Shown here: piece after piece, positions 1 through 6,270 of the stretch | Layout of the letters: the number at the start of each line of letters is the position of its first letter | Numbering within the stretch: the first letter of the stretch is position 1 | Assembly: GCA_016199425.1 (NCBI GenBank) | Contig: JACQGT010000166.1 | Coordinates: 1 to 6,333, forward strand | Direction: 5' to 3' | DNA from: Chloroflexota bacterium | GTDB lineage: Bacteria > Chloroflexota > Anaerolineae > Caldilineales > Caldilineaceae | Length of the DNA: 6,333 bases | Translations under genes and position numbers: made by a program | Notes under the pieces: model-generated | What the model saw: the letters and a program-made list of their open reading frames with translations, nothing else | Told to the model about the DNA's origin: nothing | The model's database searches: none

Positions 1-1209
1 CGGGAGGACGTGCGCCGCTTGGGGCTGGAATTTTCCGCCATCTGGTATGCCTTTTTGCGCGGGCAATTTGTGCTGGCTCTGGTGGTGGGTGTGATGACCT
101 GGATTGCTATGTGGATTGTGGGGCTGCCCAACGCGGCCGGCTTCGCTCTCCTGGCGGCACTGATGGAATTTCTGCCCACTGTCGGGCCGGGGATCAGCGG
201 CGCGATTGGCACGCTCTTTGCCCTCTTCCAGGGGTCTGTCTGGCTGCCGGTCAACAACTTCGTCTTTGCCCTGATTGTGATGGGACTCTACATCGTCATC
301 ACTCAAATCGAGAGCGTCTATCTGATTCCACGGCTGGTAGGGCGGCGGGTGAATCTGCACCCTGCCGTCACCTTCACGGGTATTATTGGCGCGGCGTTGG
401 TCTTCGGCTTTCTGGGTGTGCTGCTCATCACCCCCACCATTGCCAGCGTGCGCACCCTGCTCATCTACATTATGCGCAAACTGCGGGATCAGGAGCCATT
501 CGAAAGCAACTACACCCAGAGCGACGTGCGCATCCCCGGCCTGATCGCGGGCCATCGCATTCAGGCCGTCATCTTCGATCTGGACGGCGTACTCACAGAA
601 CTTGATTTCAGTCTGGCTGATCAGTTCGCTGACCGATTCCGCTGGACGGATCGCTTTTGGCCCGTAAAAATGCGCCGCAAAGCCTTTCGCCGTCTGTTGC
701 TCACAATGGAAGGGTTGGTCAACTGGTGGATCAGCATCCTGCTCTGGATTCAGTTGTACGACGATCTGGAGCGCATGACCGGTTTCCTCAACCGGGCCAG
801 AGCCTTTCCCCCGGTTACAGAGTTGACTGTCCAGCCTGGCGTAGGTCAACTTCTGCGCGACTTGAGCCACACCTATCAGTTGGGTTTGCTGACTTCTCGC
901 CCGCGCCACGAAGTGGATTGCTTTCTGGAAAAGTCAGGGCTTCCCCCAGCACTCTTCGCATCCGTCATAGCCCAGGACAACCCCCGCGCCTATACTTCGC
1001 CCAGCGAAGCCCTGGCTCACTCGGTGAAAGAGTTGGGCGTGACGCCGGGCCAGGTACTGATGGTGGGCGACAGCGAGTGGAAACTGCGCCCGGCCCAGGC
1101 CTCCGGCGCGGTCCGTTGCGGGGTGCTGGGCGGCTTGGCCGTCGAGTCCGACTTTGCCGGCGCGGACCTGATCCTCACGGATCTGGCCGAATTGCGCGCC
1201 TGGCTCTAG
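1..1209 (+). CDS. AI-2E/PerM-family membrane protein fused to a HAD-like hydrolase (5'-truncated)
   Basis: The reading frame is open from the first base, so the true start lies upstream; the GTG at position 10 is only the first in-window start codon. Residues below count from it. Residues 1-155 match the C-terminal half of the AI-2E transporter (PerM/UPF0118) family: an FLRGQ element (15-19), a hydrophobic segment (20-38), EFLPTVGPG (53-61), TQIESVYLIPRLVGRRVNLHP (98-118, the family's Q-I-E...P...G...L-P pattern), and a glycine-rich last membrane segment (119-146). These proteins are polytopic inner-membrane proteins, some implicated in export of small molecules. About half the usual ~350 residues are missing. 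After a hydrophilic linker (156-184) the frame continues into a HAD-type domain: motif I FDLDGVL (189-195, nucleophile candidate D190, D192), a Trp-rich cap-like stretch (about 236-250), motif II LLTSR (293-297) and motif IV MVGDSEWK (351-358). The motif III lysine and the second motif IV acid are not obvious. No start codon with a ribosome site precedes the HAD part, so this looks like a real fusion. Substrate unknown. Confidence 0.85.
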   Translation, partial: REDVRRLGLEFSAIWYAFLRGQFVLALVVGVMTWIAMWIVGLPNAAGFALLAALMEFLPTVGPGISGAIGTLFALFQGSVWLPVNNFVFALIVMGLYIVITQIESVYLIPRLVGRRVNLHPAVTFTGIIGAALVFGFLGVLLITPTIASVRTLLIYIMRKLRDQEPFESNYTQSDVRIPGLIAGHRIQAVIFDLDGVLTELDFSLADQFADRFRWTDRFWPVKMRRKAFRRLLLTMEGLVNWWISILLWIQLYDDLERMTGFLNRARAFPPVTELTVQPGVGQLLRDLSHTYQLGLLTSRPRHEVDCFLEKSGLPPALFASVIAQDNPRAYTSPSEALAHSVKELGVTPGQVLMVGDSEWKLRPAQASGAVRCGVLGGLAVESDFAGADLILTDLAELRAWL

Positions 1210-1210
1210 C

Positions 1211-1237
1211 GTAAGACGGACTGTCAGTCCGTCCTAC
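1211..1237. repeat. Short palindromic (REP-like) intergenic hairpin
   Basis: Two 12-base arms flank the 3-base loop GTC. Eleven of twelve positions pair, and the inner eight (GACGGACT / AGTCCGTC) are perfect. It begins two bases after the stop codon of the upstream gene. It is followed by a run of A, not T, on the + strand, so it is a poor intrinsic terminator for the upstream gene. It resembles the short dispersed palindromes found between genes in many bacteria, but copy number cannot be judged from this window. It could still protect or stabilise the 3' end of the upstream mRNA. Confidence 0.6.
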
Positions 1238-1254
1238 AAAAACTACGAGAACGT

Positions 1255-1284
1255 TTGCAAATCTAAGCAAATCTATGCTACACT
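1255..1284 (+). promoter_or_regulatory. Putative sigma70-type promoter for the PucC-like MFS gene
   Basis: A -35-like TTGCAA (1255-1260) is followed after 18 bases by a -10-like TACACT (1279-1284). Each matches the sigma70 consensus at four of six positions. The expected transcription start, about 7 bases beyond the -10, falls at about 1291, next to the ATG at 1293. The mRNA would therefore be leaderless or almost so, which fits the absence of a Shine-Dalgarno. A similar element (TTGCAT, 17 bases, TACACT) precedes the caspase gene. This is pattern matching only. Confidence 0.4.
1257..1275. repeat. Tandem 9-bp direct repeat inside the promoter, possible operator
   Basis: GCAAATCTA occurs at 1257-1265 and again at 1267-1275, a 10-base step equal to about one helical turn. 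The first copy also overlaps a perfect 8-bp palindrome, TTTGCAAA (1254-1261). Together they fill the spacer between the putative -35 and -10, where a bound regulator would block RNA polymerase. An operator role is inferred from position and spacing only; no regulator gene is present in the window. Confidence 0.35.
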
Positions 1285-1292
1285 GCCCGGCT

Positions 1293-2597
1293 ATGAACTG
1301 GCGACGCATTGCCCAACTTTCTCTCGTCCACGTGGGCGTATCGATTACCGTCGTGCCGGTGACCAGCACCCTGAACCGGGTGATGATCGCTGACTTGGGT
1401 ATGTCCGCGCTGCTCGTCTCCCTGCTCGTGGCCCTGCCCTACTTCCTCTCCCCCCTGCAAGTCCCCCTGGGCGCCTGGGCCGACCGCAACCCCATCCGTG
1501 ACCGCTATCGCACGCCCTGGATTGTGGCCGGTGGGCTGATGGCCGCCACCGGCAGCTACTTCACCGCCCACGCCGCCTATTGGATCGACGCCAACTTCTG
1601 GCCGGGGCTGTTGGGCGCGCTGGTGGCTTTTGCCGTCTGGGGCATGGGTGTCAACGCCGCCTCGGTGAGCTATCTCTCCCTCGTCACCGATCTGGCCGAC
1701 GAAAACGGGCGCAGCCGGGCCGTCAGTGTCATGTGGACGGCGATGATCCTCTCGACGATTTTTGTCAGTCTGGGTATCGCGCGTCTGGTCGATCCCTACA
1801 CTGTACGAGCGCTCTACACAGCCTTTGGCGCAGTCTGGTTTGTCTCGGTCGTCTTCGTGCTGGTGGGGGCCTACGGCCTGGAGCCGCCCGCATCCCAGCG
1901 CACAGCCCCGGTTCGCCACAGCGCGGACAGCCCGGCCCAGGCCATGCGTCTGCTGGCGTTCAACCCGGTGGCTCGCCGCTTCTTCGTCTATCTGGTGCTG
2001 GTGCTGGTCAGCATCCACGCCCAGGACGTGCTGCTGGAACCCTTTGCGGCTGAGGCGTTGCAGATGCCCGTGGCCGCCACCTCCCGCCTTACCTCCATTT
2101 GGGGTGTGGGCGTTCTGTTGACGCTATTGGGCAGCCTGCCGCTGGTGCGGCGCATGGGCAAGAAACGCAGCGCCAACATCGGTGCTATCGTAGCGGCTGT
2201 GGCCTTTGGGCTGATTTCCATCTCCGGTTGGATGGGACAGAGCAGCCTTTTTATGGGCGCGGTCTTTCTGCTGGGGCTGGGCGGCGGGCTGATGACGGTG
2301 AGCAATCTCAGCTTTATGCTGGACATGACCCTTCCCCAAGCCGCCGGTCTCTACGTGGGCGCGTGGGGGGTGGCGAACTTTGCCGGGCAGGCCATCGGCA
2401 ATGTCATCAGCGGGCTGCTGCGCGACTTCTTCCTCTGGCTGACCGGCGCGCCGCTGGTGGGCTATGTGGCGGTCTTCAGTATGGAAATTATCGGCCTTCT
2501 CCTGGCCGTCTGGCTCTTCCGCTCCATCCAAGTGGCCGACTTCCGCCGCCAGGCGGAAACCCGGCTGCAGGAGATCCTCGCCCTGGCCGGGGATTGA
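1293..2597 (+). CDS. PucC/BCD-family MFS transporter
   Basis: A 434-residue polytopic membrane protein with about twelve hydrophobic segments, the usual size for the major facilitator superfamily. Family membership in the PucC (bacteriochlorophyll delivery, BCD) branch rests on an N-terminus of the form RIAQLSLVHVGVSI...TLNRVMI (5-32), an MFS motif-A-like loop LGAWADRNP (59-67), the diagnostic AQDVLLEPF (243-251) at the start of the second half, and GLGGGLMTVSNLSFML (328-343) followed by AGLYVGAWGV (351-360). Characterised PucC-type members act with light-harvesting complexes or bacteriochlorophyll in phototrophs; many homologues in non-phototrophs have no known substrate, and no pigment gene is visible here, so substrate is left open. 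ATG 1293 is preferred because homologous sequence begins right after it and the promoter-like -10 ends 8 bases before it. An in-frame ATG at 1275 would add MLHCPA but lies within the promoter-like element. Neither has a Shine-Dalgarno. The stop codon is embedded in a terminator hairpin, so the gene is probably monocistronic. Confidence 0.88.
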   Translation: MNWRRIAQLSLVHVGVSITVVPVTSTLNRVMIADLGMSALLVSLLVALPYFLSPLQVPLGAWADRNPIRDRYRTPWIVAGGLMAATGSYFTAHAAYWIDANFWPGLLGALVAFAVWGMGVNAASVSYLSLVTDLADENGRSRAVSVMWTAMILSTIFVSLGIARLVDPYTVRALYTAFGAVWFVSVVFVLVGAYGLEPPASQRTAPVRHSADSPAQAMRLLAFNPVARRFFVYLVLVLVSIHAQDVLLEPFAAEALQMPVAATSRLTSIWGVGVLLTLLGSLPLVRRMGKKRSANIGAIVAAVAFGLISISGWMGQSSLFMGAVFLLGLGGGLMTVSNLSFMLDMTLPQAAGLYVGAWGVANFAGQAIGNVISGLLRDFFLWLTGAPLVGYVAVFSMEIIGLLLAVWLFRSIQVADFRRQAETRLQEILALAGD

Positions 2598-2616
2598 GGA
2601 ATCCCCTCTTTTTCTT
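2589..2616 (+). terminator. Intrinsic terminator of the MFS gene, overlapping its stop codon
   Basis: A perfect 7-bp stem, GGGGATT (2589-2595) with AATCCCC (2600-2606), has a 4-base GAGG loop and is followed directly by the T-rich tract TCTTTTTCTT (2607-2616). The TGA stop (2595-2597) straddles the last stem base and the loop, so a ribosome at the stop codon would cover the stem. This arrangement argues against read-through into the caspase gene. Confidence 0.65.
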
Positions 2617-2620
2617 CCCC

Positions 2621-2649
2621 TTGCATTCTCCCCCGACTTTCGATACACT
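2621..2649 (+). promoter_or_regulatory. Putative promoter of the caspase/hydrolase gene
   Basis: A weak -35-like TTGCAT (2621-2626) stands 17 bases before a -10-like TACACT (2644-2649). It lies just after the terminator of the MFS gene, where a new promoter would be expected. The predicted start near 2656 gives a leader of about 95 bases. The -10 and its flank (TACACTGC) are identical to those before the MFS gene, which mildly strengthens both calls. Confidence 0.4.
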
Positions 2650-2687
2650 GCACTAAACCACACATCGCGCGGAACGAAGAACCCGCC

Positions 2688-2708
2688 TAACTCATAACTC
2701 CTATCTCC
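2688..2708. repeat. Three degenerate tandem heptamers in the caspase-gene leader
   Basis: TAACTCA, TAACTCC and TATCTCC follow one another without gaps at 2688-2694, 2695-2701 and 2702-2708. The seven-base period recalls the heptamer tract after the caspase gene, though the units differ. Such short tandem heptamers occur in intergenic DNA of cyanobacteria and some other filamentous bacteria. Any effect on expression is unknown. Confidence 0.45.
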
Positions 2709-2738
2709 TGCCCTATCCGTGTCTCTCATTGCCCAGTC

Positions 2739-2744
2739 AAGGAG
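2739..2744 (+). promoter_or_regulatory. Shine-Dalgarno of the caspase/hydrolase gene
   Basis: AAGGAG ends six bases before ATG 2751. This is near-ideal sequence and spacing and fixes the start of the caspase protein. It contrasts with the MFS gene, which has none. Confidence 0.8.
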
Positions 2745-2750
2745 CCTCTT

Positions 2751-5700
2751 ATGCCCACGGAACCCCGGTTCTACGCCCTCTTTGTCGGCATCGACAACTA
2801 CCGCAGCCCCAACGTCACCGACCTGCGCGGCTGTGTCAACGACGTAAAAGCGATGGCCGCCTTTGTCCGGGCTAAGCTGAATTTACTGGACGCCAATCTG
2901 CGCATTTACACAGCCAACGAAAAAGGGGATGAGACGCCCGACCGACTTGCCAGCCGGGCCAACATTCTGGCTGGCTTCGACTGGCTGGTGAATACGGCCC
3001 AGGCCAAAGATCAGGTCTTTATCCACTACAGCGGCCACGGCTCCCAGGCCCCGACGGTGGACCCCAACAACGAACCGGACGGTCTGGATGAGACGATTGT
3101 CCCCTGCGACAGCCGGATGGTGGGGCCGGACGGCCAGCAGGTCTACGATGTGCTGGACAAGGAGATCAAAACCTACATCGATTTTATCGAAGCCAGCGGT
3201 GCTTTTGTCACCGTCTTCTTTGACTGCTGCCACTCCGGCTCCGGGACCCGGGCCGGCGACCAGAAGGTACTCACTCGCAAGACACCCCCGGACGAACGCA
3301 CCCGCAGCCTGGACTCTGTGGAACCCCGCACTGCGGCCCGGCTGGCGGCGCAAGTGAATGTTGCACCCCAACAGTCCACGGCCAGCGGTTGGCACATCTC
3401 TGGCGGCCATGTGCTCCTGGCCGGCTGTCGGGATGAGCAGCTAAGCCACGAATACCGGGACGTGGAGAGCGGCGCGTGGCACGGGGCCACCACCTATTTT
3501 CTCTTGCAGAGTCTGCGCGGTGCCCAGGCCGCCACCACTTGGGGTCAGGTCTACGACAGCGTGCGCACCCGGGTCAACGCCATTTACAACAACCAGATGC
3601 CCCAGTTGGAGGGACCAGCCAACCGGCACATCTTTGGCGAGCTGGCCCCGCCCGCGGATCCTCACCTGCTGGTGGAAAAAATGGAGAGCGACGGCACAGA
3701 CACTCACGTCTACATCAACGGCGGTCCGCCCGTGGGTTTGACGATGGGCAGCCGGGTGGATTTCTACCCTGCGGGCGTGGGGGAACTGAAGGGCACGCCC
3801 CTGGCCAGGGGCGTTGTCGTGATGGTGGAGGTGGATCACGTCTGGGCGCGGGTGACCGTTCCCCCGGCGGATGGGATCTTTCCCCCGCTGGCCCGGGTGA
3901 AGATCGCAGCCCAGAGCTACAACGAACTGGTCTATCCGGTGGCTGCCGAGGATGCGTTGGTGCGGGATGCCCTGGTCAAACGGGTGGAGGCGGACGGCGC
4001 GCTGAGCGAAGAGCCGGTCAATCCCTTCCTGCGGCTGACCAAAACGGATGAGAGCGCAGGCGCGATCTTCAACGTCCAGACCCACGGCGCGCAGTATGTG
4101 GTGCAGGATGCCAGCGGCGTGCAGATTGTGGTGGAGACGCCCCCCCGCACAGCCGAGGGCGCGGGCCAGGTGGTCGAAATTTTGGAGCATCTGGCCGTCT
4201 ACAACAATGTGCGCAACCTGCGCAACCCCTCGCCTGCACCACCCCTGGCCGGCGCGCTCAAAGTGGAAGCCTTCAGCTATACGGACGCCAGCTTCTCTGC
4301 ACCCAAAGACGGCATTCCCCTGCACACGCCGGATGGGGTGCTGACGCCGGGACGCAAAATCTGGTTGGCCGTGAAGAACGAGAGCAGCGAGGACCTCTAC
4401 GTCTCGATTTTTGACCTCAACCCGGATTTTGGTATTAAGCGGCTCTACCCCCGCAATACAGCCAACCAGAAAGTGGCGGCGGGCAAGGATTTCTTCATCC
4501 CCAACATTCGCTACCCGGTCAGCAACCCCTTCCTGGGGCGCACCCAGGCCATCTTCAAAGTCTTTGTCACCCGCCAGCCCATGAGTTTCGATGTCTTGCA
4601 GATGGAAGATTTGAACGAGCCGCCGATGAGCGCGGCCACCCGCAGCCTGGAAGCGGACAACCCCCTGCGCCGCCTGCTGAACAGTGTGCGTGCGACGGGA
4701 ACCCGGGGCGGGGCTTTCATCGACGACGATCCCAACGATCTCTGGCATATCCACCAGATCGAATTTACTGTGCTGGCCGAAAACACAGCCCAATCCCTCG
4801 CGCCGGGGGAGACCAGTGTGGAGATCGGTTCACCCCTGGAGATCACCCTGCAAAAACCTGCCAACTTCACCGCCCAGGTGGTTGCCAGCAGTCTGGTCCA
4901 GGCGACCCGGGGCGTGGACAACCCCCTCCAGCCGCCGCCGGGGTTGAGCGGCGCAGACGCGGCCGAGATGTTCGTGCCCCTCTCTTTTGCCAGCGGCACG
5001 CGCACAGCCATCGGTTCGCCCGGCATCCTGGCCGTCAACGCCACGCCGGAGGAACTGGCCCAAATCAGCGAGGAGAATCCTCTGCGCCTGGAGTTGACGC
5101 TGGACGAGGAGGAGGATTTGCAGGGCGTCCTGCCTATCGCCTTCGACGGGGTACACTACTTCCTGGCCGGGCAGGTAGACGACCCAACCACTGGCTCTCG
5201 GGACCCCAACCGGCGACGACTGGCTCTCTCCATCACCCACCTGCCTCTGCCCGCAGACGCGCCCGCGGACGGCGGCAGCCGCACCGCTGGCGACGCGCCC
5301 ACCCGGGATCTGAAACGGACGGCCCGCCTCTTCTTCTACAAAGTCTACCGCAAAGAGCTGCCCCCGGATACGGGCGTGCGCAAACCCCGGCTCAACCCGG
5401 ACCACACGCCGGTCTACGCCGCGCCGGGCAAACCGGCCTACGACGAAGCGACACCCGTGGATGTGGCCGGGGCCAAACGGACCGCGCTGCTGGTACACGG
5501 CTTTACCAGCGACACAGGCTGGCTGGTGGAAAAGGCGTGGCCGCGCCTGGGTCAGTTGGACACATACGATCTGGTGTTGACCTTCGACTACGAGACGTTC
5601 AATACGGGGATGGGGGAGAACGGCACGCTCCTGGCCCAGCAATTGACGGCGCTGGGCTTTGGCGCGGACGACGGCGTACATCTGGACATCTTCTGCCACA

Positions 5701-6266
5701 GTATGGGCACGCAGGTGGTGCGGGCGTTGGTGGAGTTGGAGGGCGGCCACAAATTTGTGGATCGGGTCTTTCTGGCCGGTGCGCCCAACGCGGGCACCCG
5801 CATTGCCGACGCCAAGAAAGCCATCTTCTGGGCGGGGACGATTCTGCTCAACCAGGCCGGCATTGCGCCGCCCGCGCTCATTGCCAACTGGTTTCTCAAG
5901 AAGTTCCTGGACAGCGCAGTCAGCGTGGGCGATCTGATGCCCGAATCTGCGCTTTACAAGAAGCTCAACAGCGGCACGGCGCCGTTGGCTGTGAAGTATT
6001 TCGTGCAGATCGGCACAAACAAACCCCTGGACGGCGGCGTGGATTGGAATTCGCTCTTTACCGCAGCGGGTCTTGCCAAAGCCTTTGATAAGGGGCTGGA
6101 TGCGCTCCTCGGCCCCAACGACCTGCTGGTGGGCGTCTCCAGCGCCCGGGGTGTACGCAACGGTCATTGGCCGGATTTGCAGGTGGCGGAGTTGGAGGGT
6201 CATCACTTCCAGTATTTCTGGACGGACGAGAGTGTGGCGCAGGTGGAGGCGTGGATGGCGGAATAG
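2751..6266 (+). CDS. Caspase-like peptidase (C14, orthocaspase/metacaspase type) - DUF4384-like - lipase-like alpha/beta hydrolase fusion
   Basis: An 1171-residue protein with no signal peptide or clear N-terminal membrane segment, so probably cytoplasmic. The caspase domain occupies about 6-297: strand FYALFVGIDNYRSP (7-20), catalytic-His motif YSGHGSQ (93-99, H96), the DETIVPCD strand (113-120) typical of Arg/Lys-specific metacaspases, catalytic-Cys motif DCCHSG (158-163, C160), a long basic loop (164-215) and a p10-like part starting HVLLAGC (220-226). Residues 300-500 form a beta-rich region ending in LEHLAVYNNVRNLRNP (478-493), a pattern common after bacterial caspases. About 502-676 resembles DUF4384 (KIWLAVKNESSEDLYVSIFD, 536-555; LYPRNT, 565-570; FKVFVTRQP, 602-610), a frequent caspase partner. 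Residues 677-870 are unrecognised, with an acidic stretch and then a basic linker. About 908-1171 is an alpha/beta hydrolase: LLVHGF (913-918), nucleophile elbow CHSMG (982-986, S984), lipase-like PESALYKKLN (1064-1073), acid candidate D1124 and histidine H1151/H1152. The start is fixed by AAGGAG at 2739-2744. Both active sites look intact. A protease that acts on itself or partners and controls a lipase/esterase is inferred; substrates are unknown. Confidence 0.9.
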   Translation: MPTEPRFYALFVGIDNYRSPNVTDLRGCVNDVKAMAAFVRAKLNLLDANLRIYTANEKGDETPDRLASRANILAGFDWLVNTAQAKDQVFIHYSGHGSQAPTVDPNNEPDGLDETIVPCDSRMVGPDGQQVYDVLDKEIKTYIDFIEASGAFVTVFFDCCHSGSGTRAGDQKVLTRKTPPDERTRSLDSVEPRTAARLAAQVNVAPQQSTASGWHISGGHVLLAGCRDEQLSHEYRDVESGAWHGATTYFLLQSLRGAQAATTWGQVYDSVRTRVNAIYNNQMPQLEGPANRHIFGELAPPADPHLLVEKMESDGTDTHVYINGGPPVGLTMGSRVDFYPAGVGELKGTPLARGVVVMVEVDHVWARVTVPPADGIFPPLARVKIAAQSYNELVYPVAAEDALVRDALVKRVEADGALSEEPVNPFLRLTKTDESAGAIFNVQTHGAQYVVQDASGVQIVVETPPRTAEGAGQVVEILEHLAVYNNVRNLRNPSPAPPLAGALKVEAFSYTDASFSAPKDGIPLHTPDGVLTPGRKIWLAVKNESSEDLYVSIFDLNPDFGIKRLYPRNTANQKVAAGKDFFIPNIRYPVSNPFLGRTQAIFKVFVTRQPMSFDVLQMEDLNEPPMSAATRSLEADNPLRRLLNSVRATGTRGGAFIDDDPNDLWHIHQIEFTVLAENTAQSLAPGETSVEIGSPLEITLQKPANFTAQVVASSLVQATRGVDNPLQPPPGLSGADAAEMFVPLSFASGTRTAIGSPGILAVNATPEELAQISEENPLRLELTLDEEEDLQGVLPIAFDGVHYFLAGQVDDPTTGSRDPNRRRLALSITHLPLPADAPADGGSRTAGDAPTRDLKRTARLFFYKVYRKELPPDTGVRKPRLNPDHTPVYAAPGKPAYDEATPVDVAGAKRTALLVHGFTSDTGWLVEKAWPRLGQLDTYDLVLTFDYETFNTGMGENGTLLAQQLTALGFGADDGVHLDIFCHSMGTQVVRALVELEGGHKFVDRVFLAGAPNAGTRIADAKKAIFWAGTILLNQAGIAPPALIANWFLKKFLDSAVSVGDLMPESALYKKLNSGTAPLAVKYFVQIGTNKPLDGGVDWNSLFTAAGLAKAFDKGLDALLGPNDLLVGVSSARGVRNGHWPDLQVAELEGHHFQYFWTDESVAQVEAWMAE

Positions 6267-6270
6267 AGGA

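Noticed and set aside
111..1214. Alternative + frames of 164 and 185 residues inside the first gene
   Set aside because: The main frame carries two recognisable families throughout; these frames have biased composition and no motif.
1211..1245. Palindrome as an intrinsic terminator of the first gene
   Set aside because: The stem is good, but it is followed by AAAAA on the + strand with no T-tract.
1275..1292. Upstream ATG 1275 as the start of the MFS protein
   Set aside because: It overlaps the putative -10 region, has no Shine-Dalgarno, and adds residues not expected from the family. Not excluded if the promoter call is wrong.
1278..2018. A 246-residue open frame on the - strand
   Set aside because: It is fully antisense to the MFS gene, is hydrophilic and biased in composition, and has no motif or ribosome site.
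3441..4793. A 450-residue open frame on the - strand
   Set aside because: It is antisense to well-supported coding sequence (caspase p10 to the DUF4384-like region), has no domain pattern, and its length is explained by high GC content.
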